DNA from: Posidonia oceanica
Taxonomy: Eukaryota; Streptophyta; Magnoliopsida; Alismatales; Posidoniaceae
DNA: 64,000 bases
Assembly (NCBI GenBank): GCA_037176725.1
Contig: JAZBRS010000020.1
Location: 90,776,001 to 90,840,000, forward strand
Reading direction: 5' to 3'
In this document: piece after piece, positions 53,437 to 64,000 of the stretch
Numbering within the stretch: position 1 is the first letter of the stretch
How the letters are laid out: each line of letters starts with the position of its first letter
Program-made: the position numbers and the translations under genes
Notes under the pieces: model-generated
What the model was told of the DNA's origin: nothing
The model's database searches: none
Seen by the model: the letters and a program-made list of their open reading frames with translations, nothing else

Positions 53437-55146
53437 ATGGGGGATCCATCCTTCAGCCCGAAGCATGTTGCGGATTCCAGGTTTGTTAGTTAGTCTCCCC
53501 CTTCTCTTCTGACCGGCATCCGCCCCTTCCTCCAGGCACCTCCTCTTAGATCGCTCCCTAGCCCAGTGGCCTTCATCTCTTCTCTACCTGTGGCACCTCA
53601 TGCCGAGGCACAAGGTCAGCCCCCGTTTTCTTTCGACACCAGTGGACTGAGCTATCAGGTGTCTCCCCTGTCTGTAGGTCAGCCTCCTCGTCCTCCGACC
53701 TTGTCTCGTGCACCCGTAGTTGTCGTCCCTCTGTTTAGCCAGCTTGCTCCCTTGCCTCGGGGATTGTCGATGATGTCTCATGTTGGGATATTACCTTCCC
53801 CACCTGTGACGCTGTTGTGACCCTCAACAGTCGTGTCCTCCTTTCGCCCTCTTTTCAGCTCACCCTGGAGTCCGTCTCTTGGTCCTCGTGTTGAGGCGCT
53901 TACCTTCTTTCCTTCAGGTTCCCCTGTCGTGTCTCCTCTTCCTGGTCTGGTCATCCCAGTAGTAGAATCCTCCAAGTCCTCTAGATCTGCTACCCTGGCC
54001 ATCTTGTCCCCCCAGGTCGAATCCTTCTCCCTGTTGGCTCATGAAATGCAAGCCTTAGCTCGGGCCATGCAGAGCCAGCTATCTGCTCTTGCACCTTCTG
54101 CACCTACACCCTCTGCACCTGCACCTTCTGCTCCTATACCTTCTGCACCTGCACCTTTTGCTCCCGCACCTTCGGCACCTATTCCATTCGTGTCCCCTAG
54201 CCATCCTGCGCCCTCTACATTTCCTACCCCTCAAGGGCAGCAGCAAGGGAGGAAGCGCCCCTGGTGCCAACCTTCTGATTTTACTCCCTTGGGCGAGTCG
54301 CTCAGCTCTTTCTTCCCCAAGGTTGCACATATTTTGGCACTCCTCGAGGCTCGCCCACCACCAGACCCTCTTCCATGGTGGTTCAAGCTGAGCATGTTCT
54401 GCAAGTTTCATCAAGCCAGCGAACACTCGACAAACAAATGTTTCACTTTACAGAATGCGGTCCAAGACCTCATTGACGCCAGGGCCATCCAGATCCCTAT
54501 CCTTGCACCTTCTCCCCTTCCTACCTCTCCCATCGAGCCAGTGCATCACGTTGCACCAGATCGGCAAGGACCGCAATCGAGGCAAAGACGAGGCCGCCGC
54601 ACCGAGAGCGACTACAACCCGCTAGTTGCACCACTGAGTGTCGTCTTCCCTATGGTCGCACCATATCTGAGGCTTCCGGAGGCTCGCCTGCCACCAAACT
54701 CGTTCCCGGGGTGGTATGACACGAGTTTGTATTGCGATTACCATCGAGCCATGGGGCACTCGATCGACGGCTGTCATACTCTCTGGGACGTCATTCAGAA
54801 TCTAATTGACGAGGGGGACAGCATCGTCTTCGTGCAATGAACAGTCGTGGCACCCCCGTCAGCACTGGCACAGCCTGGTCTTCCCGGCTTTCCCTCACCT
54901 GCGTTTACGGGCTCCGAGGGTGCCGGAACCTTGAGGGTCGGTCTCATCGCTCCCGACTCTATCCCTCCCCTGATGGATCCTTCTGGCCTCATCGGACTCG
55001 TTCCAGCCCCCTTTGCCGTCCCATATCTTAAGCTTCCCGTCTCCTTGGTTCAGTCAGAATGGTTATGCAAGGATGAGAGAGCACGTGCCCAGGAATGCCA
55101 GGGCAGCGCTGGCGGTGCAAGAGCGGGCCCAGCACCTCTGTCTTGA
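53437..55146 (+). pseudogene. gag: Decayed gag of B2 without capsid domain
   Basis: The frame starts at ATG 53437 and runs to 55146 with stops at about 53491, 53818 and 54838. Residues from about 200 contain a Pro/Ala/Ser repeat (APSAP units, 54090-54190). Two CX2HX4HX4C knuckles follow: CKFHQASEHSTNKC (about 54399) and CDYHRAMGHSIDGC (about 54735), each followed by a similar L-x-D-x-I/V-Q-x-L-I-D helix. B1 has the corresponding PIEPVHHVAP linker between its capsid and knuckle. The Retrotrans_gag capsid region present in B1 is missing here, so this copy has an internal deletion as well as stops. The C-terminal part (54841-55146) matches the B1 region at 2750-2600. Confidence 0.8.
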
Positions 55147-57060
55147 TATGGCTAAAAGGTAAGTCCCTCTTACCTTCCTTTGTATTTTCCTGCATTATCA
55201 TTTGTTTTCTTTCGGCTTAGTGTTGTAGTTTGCTTTTGCGTTTTCTCGCCTTATCCGAAAACCATAAAAATTATAAAATCCATCAAAAAACTGCGAAAAC
55301 ATGCATTTTCGTTTCCTGCATGCACATTCCATTTCCTGCATCCTAGAAAAATACAGAAAAACAAAAAAATCAATATATGCAAGAACCGAAAACATGCTTT
55401 TCATTCCCTGCATTCGCATCTCATTTTCCTGCATCTTGGAAAACACAAAAGCAAAAAAAATCAAATATGCAAAACAACAAAAACATGTCTTCCCTTTGCA
55501 CTGGTTTTCGATTTTACATTTTCCTAATGAAAACACATAAAAACTACAAAACCACAAAAACCCAAAACATGTGTAAAATGCAAAAACACATAAAAAGTTG
55601 TCTAATCCAAATAACGGGCATTGGACAAACAAGCAGTGCCGAGAGGATGTCAAGCATCAATGATCCCAGGTAGGACTCACCCGAGCAGTGCCATTTCATC
55701 ACATACGGCCGTAGTGTGAGACTTAGGACAGAATTCGAACCTCGCTGAGCACGAAACTCCAAAAGCGAGATCAATCTAATCAAGGGAGTCCACCAAACAT
55801 GGAGAGGACCAAAGCAGAGCAGACCATAGCCAGAGGCTGCCTGTATATACAGCAGAGGCTGAAGGTGTGCGCCGAACAGCCAAACACTTAACTCCTTATC
55901 AGAGACCGCTACCCCAAGAGGGCGAAGAAATGCATGTCCAAAGAATTCAAATCATGTGAGCAAAAAGAAAAATGGCATGACATGCATACTGGGCATGAAA
56001 TAAATGAAGAAAGAAGTCGAAGAAAGAAAACGCCCATGAGAGGAGTGACTTGGACGAGCATCGAAGCCGCCTCTACCTCCAACTACAAGCAACAACTGTC
56101 AATTGCACGAGAAGCATCATCAGGAGGACCTGGCCCCACCCACCGAGCGAAGCAGCACGCTCAAATCCCTCGCGCAAGCAACAACTCTACCTCCCTGGAA
56201 GGTCAGATGTAACTCCAGTCACTCAAGAGGGGAAAAGAAATATCATTCTCAAAGCATCAAAAGTGGTAGTCGGTCCCCGAGGAGTTAAGACGGAGGTTGT
56301 AAGGCTACACCCAACGTTTCTGCTACCAACATGCAGCCAAAGGCTATACTCTGCAAAGCTGAGGCCTCATCCCGAACTAAGAGTGAGAATGAGAGCCACC
56401 AACCACAGCACGGCACGGCATCGCTCAAGGATCGAGATCTCCTGAATCAGGAAGTGCAAAAACATCCTCTCACCAAGCAGCTGCTTTGAATCCGAAGCCA
56501 ACAAAAACATAATAAATGCACCAATAATCTACTTTCCCTTCCCCCTGTTTTCGAAAACCGAAGTCAAGGACAAGCACCTTTTGCCCTCACTTGGAAGCTC
56601 CGCGCTATCCAAAGTTTTGGCCGCCCACCGCGTTGGGTGGTCTGTGATGACCGGCATGTTCACTATTTGCCACACTATGGCGTTACGTCGCATGCCCACT
56701 CTGAGACCATTGCACACCCACCACGATGGGTCCTTGCTTTCTCTCTGCTTTTCTTGCATTTCTTCGCATCACCGAGCTTTTACCCAGCACTACATGCATT
56801 TCCCCTACACTAACCGCACTTTCCTTGCATTCATCCTTCTGTTTGCTTTTCTACCCAGGCTGACACCCCTACTGATCACGGGAGTGTCTGCGGACCTCTA
56901 TCATACCTTCGGGTATGGTATTCCCGTTACTTCCTGGGGTGACGGCTCTCCTGACTTGTCATCACCCCTCTTGTTGACAAGCTCGCTGGCTTGTCCTCTC
57001 CCTTGGTACCAGGGCCTTCTCGAGCCCTCTGGCATCGGTCCTTTCCTCCTTTTCTAACGT
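55147..57060 (+). other. B2 3' internal non-coding region
   Basis: The first 400 bp are AAAACAC/AAAAACC-rich. From about 55600 to 56800 the sequence matches B1 1800-620 inverted. The open frame at 56050-56445 and others nearby are not conserved in B1. No domain is recognisable. Confidence 0.7.
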
Positions 57061-57104
57061 TGGGCCTTCGAACTTGTTCGTTGCCTACTTCCGCGTTGAC
57101 TTTG

Positions 57105-58790
57105 TCCAGGCAGACAGAGTCCTGCTTGATTGCTTCCTTATGCTAGGTGGACGAGGACAAGTTTGCTTCTGCATGACTTTGTCTGGGCGGACAAAGTCCT
57201 GCTTGCTTGCTTCCTCGTGCTAGGCGAACGAGGACAGGTTTGCTTCTGCGTGACTTTGTCCAGGCGGACAAAGTCATGCTTTCTTGCTTCCACGTGTCGG
57301 GTGGACATGGACAAGTTTGCTTCTGTGTGACTTTATCCTGGCGGACAAAGTCCTGCTTGCTTGCTTCCTTATGTCGGGCAGATGAGGACAAGTTTGCTTC
57401 CACGTGACTTTGTCCGGGCAGACAAAGTTCTGTTTGCTTGCTTCCTCGTGTAGGGTGGATGAGGACAAGTTTGCTTTTGCGTGACTTAGTTCGGGCGGAC
57501 AAAGTCCTGCTTGCTTGCTTCCTCATGCCGGGTGGACAGCGACAAGTTTGCTTCCACGTTGACTTTGTCCTGGCGGACAGGGTCCTGCTTGCTTGCTTCC
57601 TTATGCTGGGCAGACGAGGACAAGTTTTGCTTCTACGTGACTTTGTCCAGGCAGACAAAGTCATGCTTGCTTGCTTCCTCGTGCCAAGTGGACGTGGACA
57701 AGTTTTCTTCTGCGTGACTTTGTCCAAGTGGACAAAGTCCTGCTTGCTTGCTTCCTCGTGCCAGGTGGACGAGGACAAGTTTGCTTCCGCATTGACTTTG
57801 TCTGAGCGGACAAGGTCCTGCTTGCTTGCTTCCTCATGCTCGGCGGACGAGGACAAGTTTGCTTCTACGTGACTTTGTCTGAGCGGACAAAGTCCTACTT
57901 GCTTGCTTCCTTGTGCTGGGCGGACGAGGAAAAGTTTGCTTCTGCATGACTTTGTCTGGACAGACAAAGTCCTGCTTGCTTGCTTCCTCGTGCTGGGTGG
58001 ATGAGGACAAGTTTGCTTCCACTTGACTTTGTCTGGGCGGACAAAGTTCTGCGTGCTTGCTTCCTCATGCCGGGTGGACGAGGACAAGTTTGCTCCTACG
58101 TGACTTTGTCTGGGTGGACAAAGTACTACTTGCTTGCTTCCTCATGCTGGGCAAACGAGGACAAGTTTGCTTCCGCGTGACTTTGTCTGAGCAGACAAAG
58201 TCCTGCTTGCTTGCTTCCTCGTGCCGAGTGGATGAGGACAAGTTTGCTCCTGCGTGACTTTGTCTGGGCGGACAAAGTCCTGCTTGCTTGCTTCCTCGTG
58301 CCGGGAGGACGAGGACAAGTTTGCTTCCACTTGACATTGTCCAAGCGGTCAAAGTCCTGCTTGCTTGCATCCTCGTGCTGTGTGGATGAGGACAAGTTTG
58401 CTTCTGCATGACTTTGTCCGGGTGGACAAAGTCCTGCTTGCTTGCTTCCTCATGCCAGCGGACAAGGACAAGTTTGCTTCCGCGTGACTTTGTCCAGATG
58501 GACAAAGTCCTGCTTGCTTGCTTCCTTGTGCTGGGTGGACGAGGACAAGTTTGCTTCCGCGTTGACTTTGTCCGGGCAGACAAAGTCCTGCTTGCTTGCT
58601 TCCTTGTGCCGAGTGGATGAGGACAAGTTTGCTTCTGTGTGACTTTGTCCGGGCAGACAAAGTCCTACTTGCTTGCTTCCTCATGGTGGGTGGACGAGGA
58701 CAAGTTTGCTTCCACGTGACTTTGTCCAGGTGGATAGAGTCTTTGTTGCTTGCTTCCTCGTGCCGGGTGGACGAGGACAAGCTCCCTCTC
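57105..58790. repeat. 77-bp tandem array, about 22 copies, two hairpins per unit
   Basis: The unit contains CTTTGTCCGGGCGGACAAAG (a 20-bp inverted repeat), then TCCTGCTTGCTTGCTT, then CCTCGTGCCGGGTGGACGAGG (CCTCGT faces ACGAGG), then ACAAGTTTGCTTCCGCGTGA. Units start every 77 bp (57177, 57254, 57331, 57408), with occasional 78. Both stems tend to be kept although loops vary. Open frames of 60-314 codons on both strands are read-through of the repeat. Confidence 0.9.
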
Positions 58791-58899
58791 GTGGGACTCT
58801 GTTCCGGTTGGACGAGGTCCCGTTGGCTTGCCTCCTGTTCTGGGCAGGCGAGCCCCTTGCTTCTCGCCCGGCGTGCCTCTTTGGTTTGCCTGGCCCCTC

Positions 58900-59230
58900 T
58901 CCTCCAAGTTGGCAACCCTAACTATCCTAATGACACCCGTCAAACTGTCTAATGTTCTTTCCTGATGCCAGGAGCGTTTCAGCCACCCCCTGGTATCATC
59001 CATCTGATACCAGGGGCATCTTTTTCGCTGCCTTTGGTATCATGCCCTCTTCTCCTCTGGGCTGGCAGCCCTAACTGCCCAAATGACATCCGTTAAAGTG
59101 TCTAGCGTCGCGGGAGGCAAGCATGTTGGTCTTATCTGGAGTCCTCCAGGCTGGCATCCCTAACTGCCCAGATGGCAGGCACGTTAGTCTTGTCTGGTGC
59201 CCCTCTTCGCGCAAGTTTGGATTAGCTACC
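58900..59230. repeat. B2 copies of the B-family 48-50-bp subrepeat
   Basis: Inverted counterparts of the B1 units occur near 58905 (GGCAACCCTAACTATCC), 59060 (GGCTGGCAGCCCTAACTGCC) and 59145 (GGCTGGCATCCCTAACTGCC). Between them CCCCTGGTATCATCC faces GATACCAGGGG (about 58987-59010). Confidence 0.7.
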
Positions 59231-59269
59231 AATTTGTCACCCGACATCACTTTGCATCCCATTTAGCCT

Positions 59270-60640
59270 TTCTTTGCATCTCATAGCATCACATTGCATT
59301 GCATCGCATCACATTGCACGACATGGCATCCTCATGTAGCATACGCATCTACATGCATGCCCCTCTCGGCTAGCAGAGCCACTAGTTGGCCACTACCCTT
59401 GCATCTAGCATCATCACATCAGCATCACATGCTAGATAGTTGCATTAGCATCGCACTTCCCATGTATCCCCAGTAGGGTCAGCAATAGCATCGCATAACA
59501 CCGCATTACACTACACATATGCCACATCACTGCATACCATCACACCCGCATCGCATGGCATCACATCTACTGCATTGCATTGCATCACGTCTGCATCACA
59601 TTACACTACATCTCATTGCACATCACTCCATCACACCCACATCGCATTGCATTGGATCGCAACAATACTTGCATAATCGTCGGCACTGCATTGGCAACAG
59701 CATAAATCGCCAGAATTATGTTAGTGTCCGCACTCGCATCGCAGCATTTGCATCGGGCTGATATCCCTTCTATCTAGCCGGTCGCCATCACATTGCATTA
59801 TCGCATTGCATTACATTGCATCCCATGGCACGTCTGCATCGCATGGCATCGCATCTCATGCATTGCATTGCATCACATCCACATCGCATTGCATTGCATC
59901 TACTGCATTGTATTGCATCACACCTGCATCGCATCGCATCCGCATCACATTGCATCACACCCACATCTCATTGCACCACATTCTCATTGCGTTGACAAAC
60001 TCCGTGCGGCCACCACACCAACTCCCACACATCACACGCACAATACCAGCATCTCATACACGGCATCTGCATTGCTTTCGCTTAGAGCAGAGCTCAGCGA
60101 ATGGCACCTCCACGTTTGAGCCGTACCCTGCTCAACGCACAGCATCTGCATTGCCCTTGTTTAGAGCAGTGCTCAGTGATTCGCATTCCCCACATTCGAG
60201 CCGAGCGGCACAGCACATAGCATCGCATCATCTACATCACACACGCATGCATCGCCTGCGTCCCCACCAGCGGAATTCAACACAATGAGCATTAGCATCG
60301 CATCGGCATCCGCATTGCACAATCTGCCTTAGCATTGCATCTTAGCACTCACACCTACATTAGCATCGCATTGGCATCCGCATTGCACAATCTGCCTTAG
60401 CATTGCATCTTATCACTCGCATCTGCATTAGCATCGCATCGGCATCCGCATTGCACAATCTACCTTAGCATTGCATCTTATCACTCCCATCTGCATTAGC
60501 ATCACTTCGACATCTGCATTGCACAATCTGCCTTAGCATTGCATCTTAGCACTCACACCTGCATTAGCATCGCATTGGCATCAGCATTGCACGATCTGCA
60601 TCAGCATCGCATTCTAGCGCTTGCATTAGCAGTTGCATTA
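59270..60640. repeat. GCATCGCATTGCATC-rich region with a 69-bp array
   Basis: Degenerate GCATY repeats fill the region. From about 60280 to 60600 a regular 69-bp unit appears (TTAGCATCGCATCGGCATCC then GCATTGCACAATCTGCC then TTAGCATTGCATCTTA), in about five copies. Histidine/cysteine-rich open frames here are compositional. No equivalent is seen in the part of B1 in the window. Confidence 0.85.
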
Positions 60641-60774
60641 CGACTATGAGTTACGACATTCGGTGCATCCGTCGAGCAAGTGACTCACGCCAACAACAAC
60701 ATCGGCTCTCATCGGCGTTAGGTGGAGTGTCTTGTCAACCCTGAGCCACGGTCTCGCTACGCTTGACCTTGCTC

Positions 60775-60783
60775 AGGGAAGGG
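60775..60783 (+). promoter_or_regulatory. Polypurine tract of B2
   Basis: AGGGAAGGG lies four bases before the 3' LTR start, the expected place for the plus-strand primer. Confidence 0.6.
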
Positions 60784-60787
60784 CATT

Positions 60788-63431
60788 TATAGACACCCCA
60801 TTTTCACACCTAGTCAGTAGGTTTCTCCAGAAGAGCGTGCTCGAGAGCGACGGACCCCATTACAGCCCCAATCCTACCCCAAAATTTCAAAAGCTTACCC
60901 AAACCTACCCAACACCCTAGAAACCTACCCAACCTAGCCCACAACCAAGCCCACAGCCAAAAGCCTACCTAGATTTTACTATTGCACGTGTTGGCTGCGG
61001 GGGTTCCATGCGCGTTTTTGTCAGTTCCCTTGTGACAGTTTGAAACAGAGGTTTTCACGCACCCCGTCAGCCGACACGTCGATCTCCAGCTGGCTCGCAC
61101 CAACCCAACCTCGTACCTCGAACTGCCACCTACGCTTTGCACCCAACCACTCCTTGGCACACCTCCCCATTCACACGCCACCGCCTGCACAAGCGAGCTC
61201 TCTCGCGCTGCCTGGGAACTTGTTCCGGTCGCCTCTGTCATGCAACAGTTGCCTTTCGGCGCACCTGCGTGTCGCTCGACCTCGTACCAACTCCCCTGCC
61301 ACACTCCTGTCACACGCCATCACTGTTCCAGTGTTGGAAACGCACCCGCACGCAAGGTCAGCCGTTAGCAACTCAAAACGGCCTCCCCACCAACCATTTG
61401 TAGCCGCGGTGGATTTTCAGAGAACCCACCAGAGCCTCCACCTTGTGCGAGAGCATCCCGAAGCCTCTACCTAGGCATCCCAGAGCTCGACACCACAGCC
61501 CAAGCCTCCCCGAGCTTCCAAGCACCCCCGCAGCCACCTTGCCTTCCGCCGAACCCATCTCCGGCCGACATCTCCCTGCAACCCAACGCAGCCCACACAC
61601 CCCGCACCACTTCTGGCCTTGTGCACCCACTCCCAGCAGACCTTCTAGCATCTCCCAGCAACCCAACACTTGCCGCGACACCCCCTCTGCCTGAGCATGC
61701 GTGCCACCTCCGCCGGTCGACCCAACTCAGGCCGACATTACCGCATTGCCTCCAACCTTCCGGGCACTTCATCAACAACGCCCGAGCGTCCTCCGAGCAT
61801 CCACGAGCATGCCCCGATCCCACCGTGCCACAGCCACTGCCTCCCGCATTGCCGCAGCCCAGGCCGCCGACCATTGCAACCTGCCAACGTCGGGAGGCAC
61901 AGCCGCGCCCCCACACAGGTGAGTAGCACTTCCTCCTCCTTCCTTGGACCTCCCTTGATCCTCTCCATGCACTGAGGCGGCGTCCCACGGCTTGTCGGCC
62001 TTCCCCAAGGCCGGTGGATGCGTGCGTTGCCAGTGAAGAGAAGTGGAGGTGGGGAGAGAGGTCCGGACATCTGTTTCTCGTTTTAAATACGTATTTGCAT
62101 TCCTTGTTTTGCCATCTACCGCTGTGCATACTTGTTTTCCTGTTTTGCTTTGGTTTGCATGATCGAATCGAGCGAGGAAGTTCGCTAGTTCGGCAAGCAA
62201 ACTGGTGCGCGTAATACCTGCGCATTTTTGCCAGTAGCCAGACCAGCTTGAACAGAGCATTTCCCGGTGACTCGCATTTGGTTTTTTAGCATTTGATCTT
62301 GCACAATGCATGCCCACACACACTTGCATGTTTCCCGACCATTACTTACATGTTTTGCATCGCCGGTGGCGTGTGGTCTGGTGATGAAGTCTGGCACCCA
62401 GCAGTCCCAGGCCGGACTTTGAGCCGATATACCTCGCGACACTTGCATCCATTTTGTAAACTAATTGCATGATTTTGATCCTGGATATGCCCTCTAGCAT
62501 TCCATAGCATTAGTCGCATTTTTCGCATCATTTGCATAGCATTTCCATAGCGATGAAGTTCATTGTCTGAGCTGACGGACTGATGTGCGTAATATCTACG
62601 CGTATTGCCTGCGCGTTTTTCGTCAGTATATAGACCAACCAGAATAGAGTGCCTTCCTTTAATCTGCACATGATTTTCTACATCTAGCTAGTTTTTGTGC
62701 ATGCCCTTGCATCCATGCATGTTGCCTGACCGTTGTTTCTCGGTTTCATACTTCATGTCACCTGTTTTCCCGTGGTTTTTCGCCTCGGATTTGGCTTTCC
62801 TCGCACATTGCTTCTCGCCTGCATTGCATTAGGGCAATGATGTTTACTGTCATGAGTCCTTCAGAACCGAGGTACGCCTGGTTCAGGACACTGGCAGTGT
62901 AGCTGAGTACATAGATCGCCCATCTTGTTTTCCATCATGCATCATGGCATCTTAGGCATACATTAAAGCATGTTAAAGCATTCATGGCATTTAGGCATTT
63001 TAAGCATGCATTAGGCATTCATTAAGGCATAGCATCATCTCCCTCGGGCGTATATTAATGGGCAAGCATTGCCGACATTCCGCATATGCAAGCGAAAAGC
63101 CTAGAAAGACCGATTCCGAGTGTATGGGGGTGCCTAACACCTTCCCCATGCATAACAGGAGTCCTTAGCCTTTCTCTGGCCCGTAATGACCATTTTGCCC
63201 TTATCCATTAGCACGAGTCATGCATTGCATGCATTTGCATGTTTTTCATGCTTTCTCTGATTTTCCTCGTCTTCCGATTTAATAGAGTAGATGGTCACTC
63301 TGATTTGCTTTATCTTTGTTTTATTCACCCTTTCCCGGTGTTCTCGAGTCGAGTGTCCTCCCTCGATTTTCACCGATGTCGTGGTCGATCACTCTCGGGC
63401 CCTCGCCGGCCCAGAAGCCCGCGCGATCACA
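60788..63431 (+). repeat. 3' LTR of B2, about 2.64 kb
   Basis: It starts TATAGACACCCCATTTT, related to TGTAGACCCCACATTTT at the U3 end of the B1 LTR. The R/U5 part around 63090-63290 matches B1 6760-6480 (complement), including GGTGCCTAACACCTTCCCC. The 3' end is set at GATCACA 63431, since array DNA begins immediately after; this end is inferred. It is 2.3 kb shorter than the B1 LTR, mostly in U3. The GC-rich stretch 61050-61950 makes several overlapping open frames on both strands with no domain. Confidence 0.7.
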
Positions 63432-64000
63432 AGTACGAAGTCGCATGAAAGGATAACTTGTCCTCGTCCGCCCGGCACGAGGAAGCAAGCAGGGGGGACT
63501 TCGTCCATCCGGTACGAAGTCACACGAAGGAAAACTTGTCCTCGTCCGCCCGGTACGAGGAAGCAAGCAAGCAGGACTTCGTCCGTCCAGTACGAAGTCG
63601 CGTGAAGGATAACTTGTCCTCGTCCGCCTAGTACGAGGAAGCAAGCAAGCGAGACTTCATTCATTCGATACGAAGTCCTGCGAATGATAACTTGTCCTCA
63701 TTCGTCCGGTATAAGGAAGCAAGCAAGAGGGACTTCGTCCGTCTAGTATGAAGTCACGCGAAAGGATAACTTGTCCTCGTCCGCCCAGTACGAGGAAGCA
63801 AGTAGGCTGGACTTCGTCCATCCCATACGAAATCACACGAAGGATAACTTGTCCTCATCTGCCTAGTACGAGGAAGCAAGCAAGCAGGACTTCATTAGTC
63901 TGGTATGAAGTCGCGCGAAGGATAACTTGTCCTCGTCCGCCTGCTACGAGGAAGTAAGCAAGCGGGACTCCATCTGCCCAGAGTGAAGTCGTGTAGGAGA
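63432..64000. repeat. 78-bp tandem array, inverted relative to the 77-bp array
   Basis: Seven or more units run to the right edge; AACTTGTCCTCGTCCGCCCGG recurs every 78 bp (63455, 63533, 63611, 63689, 63768, 63846, 63924). The unit is the reverse complement of the 57105-58790 unit with GACTTCGTCC...GTACGAAGTC in place of the GACTTTGTCC...GGACAAAGTC stem. It may belong to another B-type element that hosts B2. Confidence 0.85.

Larger units (their letters stand above)
53042..63431 (+). mobile_element. B2: Ogre-like gag-only LTR element, 3' part
   Basis: It begins mid-leader at the C insertion and continues through gag, non-coding DNA, a 77-bp array, a GCATC-rich region, a polypurine tract and the 3' LTR. 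It matches B1 in inverted orientation in the leader, gag, 55600-56800 and the R/U5 side of the LTR. The whole interval between gag and 3' LTR (5.6 kb) is seen here and contains no protease, RT or integrase, so the family is non-autonomous. Its 5' LTR lies outside the window. Confidence 0.82.

Noticed and set aside
57143..58915. Long open frames (up to 314 codons) on both strands
   Set aside because: They read through the 77-bp array in every frame, change frame with unit length and have no domain.
61050..62225. GC-rich overlapping open frames on both strands in the B2 LTR
   Set aside because: They fall in LTR sequence, are not conserved in B1, and follow base composition.

Overview
This window reads as plant nuclear heterochromatin built almost entirely of nested LTR retrotransposons of the Ty3/gypsy Tat/Ogre type. 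Evidence for a plant is the second (archaeal-type) RNase H domain typical of plant Tat elements, plant mobile domain (PMD) genes, plant-style short T-rich introns, and stop codons of the kind left by CHG-cytosine decay. I recognise no ordinary single-copy host gene, rRNA or convincing tRNA gene. The species cannot be told from this sequence.

Layout, from outermost to innermost insertion. B2 (53042-63431, + strand) is the right part of an Ogre-like element that carries gag only; it may itself sit in a 78-bp array (63432-64000). Element C (48625-53041, - strand) is inserted in the leader of B2 and shows a 5' LTR, PBS and gag. Element A1 (+ strand, 11292-20366 and 45559-48624) is inserted in the gag of C. 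Element A2 (20367-45558, - strand, 25.2 kb, flanked by GGCAC duplications) is complete and is inserted in the 3' tandem array of A1. Element B1 (1-11291, - strand, with a 4.97-kb LTR) is inserted in the protease coding region of A1. A solo LTR of the C family (21728-23266, flanked by AATGC duplications) is inserted in the 3' LTR of A2.

A1 and A2 belong to one family. On the coding strand it carries gag, two protease domains in a row, a G-patch domain, a run of EPHEGQT repeats, then in a second overlapping frame RT, RNase H, archaeal-type RNase H and integrase. Between integrase and the 3' LTR lie up to three genes on the opposite strand: PMD1 (2 exons), PMD2 (8 exons) and PMD3 (2 exons). All encode plant mobile domain-like proteins, keep introns, and have their own TATA-like boxes about 95-107 bp before the ATG. 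Antisense placement explains how introns survive copying through the element RNA. A second tandem-repeat region follows before the 3' LTR.

The most interesting signal is regulatory. A degenerate short motif, GTTRKACGC (GTTATACGC, GTTGGACGC, GTTAGACGC, GTTGTACGC), occurs in both orientations in clusters upstream of the TATA boxes of the LTR and of all three antisense genes, and again in the leader and downstream spacers. The C family has a different motif (AGTCGCC paired with TGGCGCC) in the same place in its LTR. This suggests family-specific promoter modules, possibly read by element-encoded proteins.

All coding regions carry stops or frameshifts. The genes are therefore described as decayed copies, although A1 and A2 complement each other well enough to show the ancestral layout.
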